Source of the DNA: Ryuthela nishihirai
Taxonomy: Eukaryota; Arthropoda; Arachnida; Araneae; Heptathelidae
NCBI GenBank assembly: GCA_038380435.1
Contig: JAWZYU010000013.1
Location: 11,917,901-11,981,900, forward strand
DNA length: 64,000 nt
Reading direction: 5' to 3'
Below the pieces are notes generated by a model, which saw nothing but the letters and a program-made list of their open reading frames with translations, searched no databases and had not been told where the DNA came from. Made by a program: the position numbers and the translations under genes. Positions within the stretch are counted from its first letter, which is position 1. Each line of letters opens with the position of its first letter. Positions 24,643-33,787 of this stretch are shown here, piece by piece.

Positions 24643-25947
24643 ATGGCACAAGCTTCGTCACCCACCACGACCGAAACATCAGACCCTCCCACGATTAATA
24701 TAGAAACCCAGGAAGTCCCTAGTGCGAACAATGGAAACAACAGTGCCCAAAACTCTTTTGCGAACATTGCCGGATTCATTAATTTGGTTCCTGTCTATAA
24801 TGCCACAGATCCTGGCGGGACGGCTGAACAATTTTTCGAAACTGTGTCAGAAGTGTCGAAAATCGCAGGATGGTCGGATCAGGTCGCATTAACCGTTATA
24901 AAATCTAAATTCAGGGGAAAGGCGATGGAATTTTTAACTGCGTCTTCTGAGCTCAGGAAAGAAACACAATTGGGAAATTTTCAAAAGTGTGTAATAGATA
25001 GATTCGATGCAAAGGAACCTCTTTCGGTGAGACTTCATAAGTTCACCACAGCAAAACAAACTATTCAGGAAGATGTGATAACGTACTCCACTAGATTGAG
25101 AGCTTTGGTGCATAAATATATGCCACAAAAATCGGAGGAATCACAGGAAGTGAAAACGCTTCGAGATCAAACACTTTTATGTCAATTTGTCGCGGGACTT
25201 TCGGATAAAGTCAAACGACCTGTATTGAGCAGGAATCCCCTTAATTTTGATCAAGCTCTAGATTTTGCTGTGCAGGAACAACAAAATAATTTGTTAATGT
25301 TCAAAACGAGAGAAGTAAATGCAATACAGGGAAATAAAAATGTAAATGATTCCGAGTCAATATACGTAATTATGGAGGAACTGAGGTACAAGTGTGATAA
25401 AACGGATAAAACACTTCAACTTTTGACCGAACAGATTCAGAACATGGGAATTAATGCAGTAGATTCGAAAACTACCCCTGGGGAATATAGAAATCATAAT
25501 ACATACATCCCCCAGACACAAGTAAAAGAAACTTTCTGTAGTATGCAGTCAGAAAGAGGTGAACCTCAAGTTTTTCGCAGGAGAGTTAATTTTGGGAGAA
25601 ACTCTCCCCGACAAACTCCAAGATGGACAAACTCGCAGACAGTTTGTTTTTCTTGTCGTGGAAAGGGACATATTGCGAGGAATTGTACAAAAAGAATTAA
25701 CCCAAAATTTCCTGAAGTCAGAAATCGTAATGTGCCTCCTCAAATTTCTGTATTTGGACAAAGTAGAGAAAATCCCAGATTTTGTGTGCCAAATACGAGA
25801 GGAGATAGGAAATTTCCCATTGCAAGGAATGATCCAGACCAACAAATGAACTATCAAATCGATAGGTGCGCAAACTCTAGTGCTAATCCTTTAAACGCAG
25901 AGGGAGTCGAACAAAGCAGGGCGTATCGGCTCCAGAGAAAGGAATAA
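24643..25947 (+). CDS. gag: Gag polyprotein of the LTR retrotransposon
   Basis: A 434-residue open frame from an ATG preceded by an A-rich run (gaaaaaaaaATGG). It is the structural protein that would form the particle and package the element's RNA. The N-terminal 50 residues are Thr/Ser/Asn-rich. Residues of about 50-230 resemble retrotransposon capsid regions ('AEQFFETVSEVSKIAGW', 'KGKAMEFL'-like, 'QFVAGLSDKVKRPVL'). A basic region (about 290-330) precedes a single CCHC zinc knuckle, CFSCRGKGHIARNC, with C335, C338, H343, C348. The frame is intact and ends in tandem stop codons (TAATAA). A -1 slippery heptamer lies 52 bp before the stop, allowing extension into protease. Unlike the LINE genes nearby it has no stops, in line with a recent insertion. 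Confidence 0.92.
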   Translation: MAQASSPTTTETSDPPTINIETQEVPSANNGNNSAQNSFANIAGFINLVPVYNATDPGGTAEQFFETVSEVSKIAGWSDQVALTVIKSKFRGKAMEFLTASSELRKETQLGNFQKCVIDRFDAKEPLSVRLHKFTTAKQTIQEDVITYSTRLRALVHKYMPQKSEESQEVKTLRDQTLLCQFVAGLSDKVKRPVLSRNPLNFDQALDFAVQEQQNNLLMFKTREVNAIQGNKNVNDSESIYVIMEELRYKCDKTDKTLQLLTEQIQNMGINAVDSKTTPGEYRNHNTYIPQTQVKETFCSMQSERGEPQVFRRRVNFGRNSPRQTPRWTNSQTVCFSCRGKGHIARNCTKRINPKFPEVRNRNVPPQISVFGQSRENPRFCVPNTRGDRKFPIARNDPDQQMNYQIDRCANSSANPLNAEGVEQSRAYRLQRKE

Positions 25948-26402
25948 TAAATTTCCCTGCAGTTAGGTTCATCGCAACAAAACATGATTCACATCTTCCC
26001 ATTGTGAAAGGATCATCTGGGAATGTTCCCCTTCGCATACTCGTTGACACGGGAGCGTCGGTTTCTCTCATGAATATGAGAACATTTAAAAGAGTTTGTG
26101 CTAAAATGCCAGTGAGACGGATACAAACAGATGTTAAAATATTCGGAATAACTGGTGAATCTTTGCCGATTGAAGGATGCTATGAAATCCAGTTTGAACT
26201 CTCTGGCAAATCTTTCAAGTATCCGATTTTTGTGACACGACAGGAAATGAGTAAACAGTACAATACTCTTTTTGGGATAGATTTGTTAAGGCATCACCGA
26301 TTTAATTTTGATGTGGGAAGAGGAATTTTAACAGTAACTGGGAACACAGTCAAAAGGAAAATGAATGACGGAGGAACAATCAATCGAATCCTTACCTGTT
26401 AA
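25887..26402 (+). CDS. pro: Retropepsin-like protease of the LTR retrotransposon (gag -1 frame)
   Basis: About 172 codons in the -1 frame relative to gag, with no need for its own start. It carries the aspartic protease active site ILVDTGASVSLM (Asp codon 26046-26048) and, about 85 residues later, 'FGIDLLRHHRFNFD', the segment resembling the C-terminal 'G.DLL....' of retropepsins of gypsy-type elements. Such enzymes act as dimers and cut the Gag polyprotein. In complete elements the same frame runs on into reverse transcriptase; here it stops after 'NRILTC' at 26402. A partly overlapping frame (26365) begins before the stop, so the pol core was removed by deletion close to this point. Confidence 0.88.
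   Translation, partial: SFKRRGSRTKQGVSAPEKGIINFPAVRFIATKHDSHLPIVKGSSGNVPLRILVDTGASVSLMNMRTFKRVCAKMPVRRIQTDVKIFGITGESLPIEGCYEIQFELSGKSFKYPIFVTRQEMSKQYNTLFGIDLLRHHRFNFDVGRGILTVTGNTVKRKMNDGGTINRILTC
25890..25896 (+). promoter_or_regulatory. Programmed -1 ribosomal frameshift site (TTTAAAC)
   Basis: TTTAAAC stands in the zero frame of gag as T|TTA|AAC, the canonical X XXY YYZ arrangement. The protease frame is exactly the -1 frame, opens at 25887 just after a stop (25884-25886), and overlaps gag to its stop at 25947. That the slippery site falls in the short overlap supports real function. A downstream pseudoknot or stem was not established by eye. Confidence 0.85.
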
Positions 26403-26763
26403 GATACCACTAACACTATTGCAAAGGGATGAATATTCTGGAAACGACCAGAGTTCACAGACTATACCCAAAGTTGTAGAAACAGAGACACGACAAACGT
26501 CTAGATATAATCTACGACCTAGGGATGCCTTCGGAAGAGTTCAATCTCTACAATGCTTCGAAGATTGGTTAGAAAGTGAGAACTCACAAGTTCACGAAGA
26601 AGCCGACTTTGAAGAATCTTCTAGTGCACAACCCATGATACTGCTCGCTTCAGAAGAGAAATTACCCGAAGAAATTGAATTGGCATCTTCAGAAGAAAAT
26701 ATACAATGTGATCGGAACCTGGAAGAATGCACATATAAAGAATGTCGTTCCGCTATGGCGTGA
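26365..26763 (+). CDS. Pol C-terminal tail remnant (YNLRPR-containing), no catalytic domain
   Basis: 132 residues, in the gag frame, overlapping the end of protease by 38 bp. The sequence SRYNLRPRDAFGR (about 26497-26535) resembles the extreme C-terminus of gypsy-type integrases, where 'YNLRPR' is common. The remainder is acidic (Glu-rich, 'EEADFEESSS', 'LASSEENI'). There is no zinc HHCC, DDE or chromodomain. I infer a leftover of an integrase tail fused near the protease by an internal deletion; it could equally be a short accessory frame. Expression is unproven. Confidence 0.55.
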   Translation: MTEEQSIESLPVKIPLTLLQRDEYSGNDQSSQTIPKVVETETRQTSRYNLRPRDAFGRVQSLQCFEDWLESENSQVHEEADFEESSSAQPMILLASEEKLPEEIELASSEENIQCDRNLEECTYKECRSAMA

Positions 26764-28789
26764 ATGAGATCGATTGAATGAGCATTAGAGAACTTCAGAG
26801 AAAACCAGAGAAAGGACTATATCTTTTCACTATGAACTTTCTCTCTAATTGTTTTGGTTCCACTTCTAAAAAAAAAAGCTCTTTCCAACTTGTGAAATCT
26901 TCCGTTCTGACTCTTAGTTCACTTGAGCCAGGCGCCGGTGCATCTGGACTAACTAGTCAGAATTTCCCTTCTTCTATTTCTTCAACTGCGAGAAAAACTG
27001 TGGCTAATCTTTTCTTGTGGATGTGCAAGGAGCCGATCAAACAAGAATTATCTACGGAGACAGAAAGGGTCTCTGGAGAAAAATGGGTGAAGTGCCAGAA
27101 CTGTTAAAGAATATATTAACTTGTAACTAAGGGTAGAATTTTATTTAAGTAGAAATTGATTAAACATTTTGGAAATTATGTAAACATTTGTTTTGAGTTA
27201 GTGGAGGAATGTCAGAGATGTGGTGTGTCTTCAAAGTTAAATAACTTATTTAACTAAAGAAATTGTTTAAAGTGTATGACAGTGATTTATATTGGAGAGT
27301 TGAATTTATGTTATTAGTCTATGAAGAGAACGTAGATACAACTTCGAGATAAGAGCACAGGTCAGTCAGTAAACTTGCGGTATATCGTATTACTCTGCAG
27401 CAGCCCCGTGGCTGAGGAGAGAGTAACGAACGAAACTACAGAGATGACGTAACGGGTGCGGAAAGAATTGAACTTTGCCTGCATCTCGATTAGCTGGGAA
27501 GTTTAGGAGCAAATTTTGGCTCAGTGCCAATAGAAATAAGGTTTCGACTTTGATGATGCCTTATAGTAGCTTGGAAGAGAACTCTTTTTCCGCTCTCTTT
27601 TTCTAAGGAAATTAATTTTTGTTTATCTTCTTTCTTGGAGGATTCAACACACGGGAATAACACGACTTAGGGGGTGAGTATAAATTTGCCGGATGATTGT
27701 GGAAGTCCGACCACATCGATGGCCCATATCAAATGGTCTCTGTGACGGTGAAAGGGGTGATGACAATTAACTCTGGTAGAAGAGTGTGAGGATGATAAAG
27801 GTGAGTAAGGATTTGAATCCACTCACTAGTTGCGCTTTCAGATGTTCAAGCTCATTTTTGATTGGAGACGTCTCCCTATACATGTAGCAAGCCCAAACTG
27901 CATGGGTTCAGACGGATGTTTAGCAAACTGTGTTTACCCTTTGACATGGGATGCTAGTCTGGACAGGGGAGGAAGACGGAAGGACCCGCTATCATTCTAT
28001 GGTAGTCCTGGAAGTGGAATCTTTCCGTCCCCACTTTTCTTTTCTGGCTATAAAGTTAAAAGATTTTTTTTTGGGAAACAGGGTAAACATAACACATAAA
28101 TTTTAGAATTTTTGACAGAACATTGGTATCCTCATAAGAAAGATGTGCACTGATTTGTTTTCTTTTAACGATGTATTAGTTTGAAATTTTATGATAATTT
28201 TGAGAAGATGGAAACTAGGAAAGGTGGTTGATGTGGGTTATTCTAAGTTGAAGAGAGATGATTTTTCTGCTTGTAAGATCAGACAAATCTAAGTTGTCCT
28301 ATATATTATATTACGAACATTTACGATGTGTAAATTAAAAGTATATTACATCATTTATAATCAATATTTATCTTGCCATCTATCATAAATATGCTATTGT
28401 TCTGCTTATAAGTTGACATTGATATATAGAGTTAGTTACCATGTTTTAAACATTTGCATTGAATATTTTGTCATAATCAAATAGATATTAAGAGTAATTT
28501 TATGTGTTTATATATATATGAATGGAATTATTCTACTCACGCTTTTCATTTTTCTTTTGTTTCCGGTGTTTAAATGTTGGAGAAATATTGTGTGATACGT
28601 GAAGAAACTGGGAATTCTTCTCTAATCGAAAGCACCAGTTCAACAAAATTTTATGTTGTTTTTTTGAAAGAAAACCAGAAAATTGTTGTGATGGAGAGAA
28701 TTATTCGAAAATTCAAAACCTGGTACCACTCCAAAATTTTCATTTCGGAATGTAATAAGTGACGACACACAGGGTGTTGGCTTGTTTTT
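26764..28789 (+). other. LTR element 3' interior, about 2 kb without recognised coding domain
   Basis: No envelope, reverse transcriptase or integrase motif is found. A 110-codon open frame (26778-27107, Ser/Lys-rich) and others of 60-90 codons (27830-28099, 28574-28762) have no family I recognise. The region may be a 3' UTR carrying packaging signals, or a decayed gene. Confidence 0.6.
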
Positions 28790-28802
28790 AAGAAGGGAGG
28801 AA
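28790..28802 (+). other. Polypurine tract
   Basis: AAGAAGGGAGGAA immediately precedes the 3' LTR, the usual plus-strand primer position for LTR retroelements. Confidence 0.85.
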
Positions 28803-30064
28803 TGATAGGTCGCAGACCTATTGATTTTATTGATTTTAATTTTTTTATATACTGTATTTCATTTCTATCCTGATGCAACCACTTTGTGTCTGGAGATGTC
28901 TTCGGAGGTTAATGGGTGCAACATCTCCGTTGCGAATTACATTCAGGGTTCCGTTTCATCTGTTTACATTGGTTGCCGAGAGGAAACTTGACTAATGTAC
29001 GGAGACGAGAGGTGTCTTGTGAAACAATTTCAGCTCGCCCAAAAAGCAGACATTGACCTACCAGAGGAATGCGAGTGTTGGCTGGCAGCAGAGCTCCATC
29101 TCACTTGTGAAATATGGAAATGGAGTCGGGTTTTGCCCAGGGGCTCGGTTCTGATTGGCCCTTTTTGGTCGAGAGTTCCCAGGGTTGCCAGAAAGATATT
29201 GTCACGCTCGACCCGGGAGAAACAGTTCGGTGTGGGTTGATCAGACTAACAGACCAGGGTTTGGTCTTTTTCTATCTTTCTTTTGCTATCTTTGCTAAGT
29301 CCAACTTTAGTGAAATTCACTGGACTGACTTTTAGGCCATGATTTAGGGAGGGAAAGTGTTAAATTAGACATCTCTTAAATTAGTGAGATGATAAACTTT
29401 TACCTAAATACGTTAGGCGAAATTTAAAGAAATTTGCTTTGCTTGGGAAAAACCACGATCAGAGAAATCTGGAGTGGGTGCTTCATGAAAATTTACGCCG
29501 TGTGCACATCACAATAACTTAGCAGAATACAGTTCTCGTTCCGGAGAAACTTCAAAATGGTACAGTTATTTTAATTTAACTTACTCTGCTTGTTGTCACT
29601 TTCACTTTTAAGTTTTATTTTCATTATTTTGTGTGAGTGTTGTTCGAACTTAAGCTTAACTGAATGGAGTGAGTACTTAGTCAATCCATTGTAATGTAAA
29701 ATCATCCACCTTTATAAGCCAGTGGTGGAACTTTGTTAAGTGTTGAATTTAAATAAATTCAAAATTTTTGTTATTGTTCAAACAAAAATTGGGTCTTGGT
29801 CAATCATGTGAAATCTCTTACTCGTCGCAACTACAGTTAGAGAATACGGAACTGCGTATTGCTAGCTTGTAGATTGTTCCTGGTTCGAATCTAAAATCTT
29901 CTTTCGGCCACTCTTTCAAAAATATTTGTTTGAAGGCATTAAATTTCGAAGTCAGATCATCAAGCTATTGACATGCAGTTCTAGATAAGATAATTATTTT
30001 AGTAAACGCGGAACATTTTAAGTTCATACCGTATGCCTCGAAGAGGAAAAAGTTGCGGGTGACA
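28803..30064 (+). repeat. 3' LTR
   Basis: 1262 bp, same length as the 5' LTR; every stretch compared by eye is the same. It ends GGGTGACA followed by the duplicated target GTAC and the resumed LINE E sequence. Confidence 0.93.
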
Positions 30065-30195
30065 GTACTAACGGTCTGCACCACGAGAAGGCGGGGTCGG
30101 ACATTAGGTGCTAGGCATGGCCGGTTCTATGCATCATCACAGGGGATTGGTGCATAGCTCTCCTTCCAGTGACTACCTAGCTACCATTTACAGAT
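30065..30195 (-). mobile_element. LINE copy E, 5' end (beyond the LTR element)
   Basis: Continuation of copy E's 5' UTR: GTAC then 'taacggtctgcaccacgaga', through the 'ctccttccagtgactacc' block to 'tttacaga', the family's 5' terminus. It shows that the LTR element inserted cleanly into this LINE. Confidence 0.92.
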
Positions 30196-30237
30196 CTACC
30201 AGAGCTATTATTATCCTTATTTTTAATTAGCGATCAT
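30196..30237 (+). mobile_element. LINE copy D, short 3' remainder
   Basis: About 42 bp matching the RT region that follows 'cctaaggatt' in other copies (TRAIIIPIF). It directly follows the 5' end of LINE E. After it the LINE sequence is lost. Too short to judge age, but its position confirms the nesting. Confidence 0.75.
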
Positions 30238-30485
30238 TTGGCTGATCAATATGTATTGATTTTTGCATAGTTATGCTACATCGTATGGCCAGCCTACAGC
30301 TTGTTGCTGTGGATATTTTAACATTGCTTTGGGTTATATGTTAATTTTTATTTTATTATTTATCACTTTTCCAGTAAAACTTTGATCTAGTATCATTTTC
30401 TTAAAATGAATGAGGTCTTGGATATTGAAGCAAATTCATTTCTGTATATTTACTTCTATTAGTTAGCAATCTTTGATGAGCTGAA
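30238..30485. other. Short AT-rich stretch between LINE pieces
   Basis: No repeat or coding match is seen between the D remainder and LINE F. Confidence 0.5.
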
Positions 30486-30890
30486 TGGTGGCTAGGTGGG
30501 CTGAGCATTTCAGGGATGTTCTAAACAATGCGATAATTTCTACTCCCATTCTTTGCAATGAGGATAGATGCATTACTGGCTTTAATGATGGCTCTATATC
30601 ACATTCCTAAGTCACATTGGCTATCTCTAAATTAAAATTGCATAAATCCCCTGGCTGGATGAAATCACCACTGAAATGCTTACAGCTGGGAACATTTGTG
30701 TTGTCACATGGCTGACTGAAATATTGAATATTTTTTATGATAAAGGCATTGTTCCTAAGGATTTTACTAGAGCTATTACAGTCCCAATTTTTAAAAAAGA
30801 CGATCAGAGTTCTTGTGATAATTATAGGGGAATTAGTTTACTTTCTGTTCAAGGTAAAGTTCTTTGCAGATTATACTTAATAGAAGAATA
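30486..30890 (+). mobile_element. LINE copy F, older subfamily fragment
   Basis: 405-bp plus-strand piece covering 'WAEHFRDVLNN' to 'DNYRGISLLSVQGKVLC' (open from 30676). It shares subfamily-diagnostic bases with copy C (15058-16170), for example 'gatggctctatatcacattcc'. It is truncated at both ends, and the mariner-like sequence begins soon after. Confidence 0.82.
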
Positions 30891-31049
30891 CACTTTTCTT
30901 TAGCTTTGCACTTGTTTCTCCAAAGTTAATGAGCTATAACTTGTTTAAAAGGTTATTTAAACTTATTATGAGTTAAAACAAAGGCTGTACATCATCTCTC
31001 TTTGCCGGTGGCACATAAAATTTGATCTGGGAAATTTGTGTGTTGTTGC

Positions 31050-32220
31050 TATGTAATCTACTCAAGACAGAGAAAAATTTTACATTTTCACAAGGATGCA
31101 GCATGGGGATGATGCAAAAGAAATTTATGCTGATTTATCACAAGTATATGGGACTCATGTTTACTCATACGGCACCCTTATGGGATGGATGTACAAATTC
31201 AGAGAAGGATGACAGAGCTTCAAAGACCACCCTGGTGTCGGAGAGAATCATCACTGCTCTTCATGAACTCATTAAGAGAAATCCACATATCACGGTTCAG
31301 GTAATAAGTTTAGATGTCAGAGTATCGATTGGCAGTATGGAAACAATCATTCATCAGAATTTAAAGTTCCAAAAGATCTGTGCCAAATGGGAACCCCACA
31401 AACTGACCAAAAAGGGGCTAGTCAACTTATGCAAGGAGATGCTGGCAATATTTGAATTTTTGGCATTATTTGCCTGAAACTTTAACAGACATTGTCACAG
31501 ATGCTAAGACATGGTTTAATTAGTATACAATTCCCAGAAAGACTAACAACTATGTTTGGGTTGTGGAAGATGAACCCAATCCTTCAATAATACTTTTACT
31601 CAAGGAAGAGGATGTTCACAATTTTTTTAAATTCCCAAGGAATGTTGTAACCTTGGATAACTAACCTGAAAAAATGACTATAAATAGCAATACATCTAAG
31701 ACTACATCAACTAATGTTATAAGACTATAAGAACATTGTTATGTCCAAAATGTTTAAGGAGATGAAAGAGCAGCATCCAATAACAGGTGTGTCAAGGGTT
31801 CTTCTTTTTCATAACAATGCCAGTGCTCACAAAATCTGGCAAGTTATGGCCAATCTGGAGCCAGAAAAAATCAAACAGCTACTCCATACTGCATGTGCAC
31901 ATGATCTTGCACCATGTGATTTTTGATTGTTTTCAAAAATTAAGAAGGAACTTGCTGGGAAGTTTTTTTCAAGGGTGCAAGACATCGCAAAATGTGTTCA
32001 TTCAGAGTTGAGAGTATTCCCCAACAGGATTACCACCAAGGATTCCAGAATTTAGCATAGATGTTTACAACTTTGCATTGATGCTGAAGTACTTTGAAGG
32101 AGAGTAGAAATTTTCTTGAGGTAAATGCAATGGTTTTTGTTCTGTATATGAATGTCAAGAACGTTGAACTTTTGAAACACCTGTGAAAGTGTAATATGCA
32201 TTGAGAAGGTAACAATAATA
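31050..32220 (+). mobile_element. mariner-like transposon remnant
   Basis: A plus-strand transposase is decodable across frame breaks: 'KEIYADLSQVYGTHVYSYGTL' (about 31108-31170), 'WEPHKLTKKG' (about 31388, the WVPH.L motif), 'HNNASAHKIWQVMANLEPEK' (about 31809-31870), 'HDLAPCDF' (31901), then 'KIKKELAGKFFSRVQDIAKC' (31935-31995). These follow the order of mariner family transposases, whose catalytic triad is DD34D; here 'LFHNNA' replaces the second-aspartate motif and 'DLAPCDF' carries the third region. The ORF is broken by stops and it is inactive. The inverted-repeat termini were not located. Confidence 0.75.
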
Positions 32221-32970
32221 CTGCAATAAAAAATAAAGATAAGTTTCCAAAAATACATATGCAGCATAATAGTGTGTGTATGTGTATATATATATATAAC
32301 GATCTACATGTATTTCTTCATACTTAATATAAAAATTTAATTATTCCAGATTTTTTCATCATGTATGAAGCTTGAAAAATTTTGGTTTGAATTTTACTGA
32401 AAAACTCAAAATTACAATATGGAGGGGTAAATAGCTTAGCAATGTTAGACTACTAAGAGGGTAAAATAAACTGTTTATTTGATTTTTATGTTGGCACCAT
32501 TATATTAGATATTTGACAGTTGGCAATAGAGTATCAGGTGGCAAATTAAGATAATTTTACAACCTAAAATTTGCAATGCTATCCTATTATATTTTTCTCT
32601 TATGCACGATTATTATGTTTGTGTAATTTTGGATATTATCATTACTGTATATTTTCAGAGTTACATTTGATAATGTTTTTATTTTGTCTTAGTGTGGAAA
32701 TGAAAATTAACCCTTACAGTGTCGGGTTTCTGAAACTGAACTCACTGTGGTGAGATTTATTTTGAAGTGTTTCCAGAAAATAAAATAAACAGGCTTAAAG
32801 TTACTCATCTTGAAGTACATGTGGACTGTGGACAAAGTAACTGAATGGAAATATGTCATGTTATATAACAAAGGAAAGAGCCTTTAATTATGTTTAATAA
32901 AATGGCAAAGATTCAAAGTAAAAAAGTGTTAAAAATCTATATGTGATAGAAATAAAATTCAATCAGATTT
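32221..32970. other. Intron sequence without recognised genes
   Basis: AT-rich; includes (TA)n near 32285-32299. Nothing coding is supported. Confidence 0.55.
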
Positions 32971-33182
32971 GAATTCAGTGTGAAAATATCTTTTAGGATT
33001 GCATATTTTTAAGCAGCAAACAGAAGAAAAAAAAAGTTAAAATGTGTTGATTGGTGTATAAATACTAAAACATTTTGAATTCAGTGTGAAAATATCTTTT
33101 AGGATTGCATATTTTTAAGCAGCAAACAGAAGAAAAAAAAAGTTAAAATGTGTTGATTGGTGTATAAATACTAAAACATTTG
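32971..33182. repeat. Tandem duplication, 106-bp unit x2
   Basis: Units at 32971-33076 and 33077-33182 read almost identically, each beginning gaattcagtgtgaaaatatc and ending 'ctaaaacattt'. It is a recent duplication in the dynein intron, 150 bp from the exon at 33332. Confidence 0.93.
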
Positions 33183-33331
33183 AAATTTTCTGGAAATTTA
33201 AACTGAAATGTCCGAAATTTTTAATATGTACATTATTTCCTCTGAGAAAACTTTCATAATCTAAGCAATTATTCTTAACGTTCAATTAAGTTAATGATTT
33301 AAAAATTACCTTACATGATGGTATAATTTAC

Positions 33332-33434
33332 CTGAATAGTGTGTGAATCACTTGCTTGGCCAAGGATTTCTAACAAAGCTGGGTCAGAAATGAAGAAAAA
33401 TCTTGGAAAAATTTTCCTTTTGGTTTCCAAGTAC
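33332..33434 (-). CDS. DNAH5/8: Dynein heavy chain exon 5 of 6 (residues 253-287)
   Basis: 103 nt; AG acceptor at 33435-33436, donor GTAAAT at 33330-33331. One base completes glycine; 34 codons follow, reading [17 protein letters not shown] and then [17 protein letters not shown]. 'YLE.KR..FPRFFF.SDP.LL.ILGQ' is the hallmark of the dynein heavy chain linker (DHC_N2 region). '[10 protein letters not shown]' points to the DNAH5/8 branch rather than cytoplasmic dynein. The frame is open and ends in phase 0, joining AHLLGVFENV in the next exon 20.6 kb away. Confidence 0.96.
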
Positions 33435-33488
33435 CTGTGAATGAAAAAGTAGTCATTAATAATAATAATAAATCATCTTTTATCCTAA

Positions 33489-33624
33489 AAGTGTTAGGTT
33501 GGATTATTTTACCTATGAGTAGTACTTTTTCTGTACACAATAAACTAAATGGCTAGGTCACAAAGGTTCAGAGAAGGCTGGGGAAGATCTATTTTAGGAG
33601 GCAGATAGTAGCGTCCAATCAAGT
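33489..33624 (-). repeat. Decayed SINE family 1 tail
   Basis: Diverged match to the tail half of the SINE: 'gttaggttggattattttacc', 'actttttctgtacac', 'taaatggctaggtcac', 'ggttcagagaaggctgggg', 'ggcagatagtagcgtccaa'. The head is missing. The part from 33544 is duplicated at 35143. Confidence 0.75.
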
Positions 33625-33710
33625 GTATATAATAAATGTAATCCTAGTATGTATAATATACAATTTTGCCCAATTTTAATAGCATGCAATTTACCCTCTT
33701 TTTATAATAT
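33544..33710 (+). repeat. 167-bp segment, copy 1 of a direct duplication
   Basis: Identical by eye to 35143-35309 at a constant offset of 1599 bp; contains part of the decayed SINE tail. Confidence 0.92.
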
Positions 33711-33787
33711 TTTATAATATTTTATCAAAACAATACCTGACACTGTACACAAGCAGTTAGAAAACGACAGTTTTATTCGTAAACTGT

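Larger units (their letters stand above)
22990..30064 (+). mobile_element. Gag-protease-only LTR retrotransposon (gypsy-like)
   Basis: A 7075-bp element with two 1262-bp LTRs starting TG and ending CA, a 4-bp target duplication (GTAC, 22986-22989 and 30065-30068), a primer-binding site after the 5' LTR, a polypurine tract before the 3' LTR, gag, and an aspartic protease in the -1 frame. No reverse transcriptase, RNase H or DDE integrase motif is present in any frame of the 4551-bp interior; a protein tail resembling a pol C-terminus ('RYNLRPR') follows the protease directly. The LTRs read identically wherever compared, so insertion was recent and must have relied on enzymes from another element. 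It lies inside LINE E. Confidence 0.93.

Noticed and set aside
26764..28789. Envelope or other third gene in the LTR element
   Set aside because: No signal peptide, transmembrane anchor, cysteine pattern or other recognisable domain is found; open frames are short.
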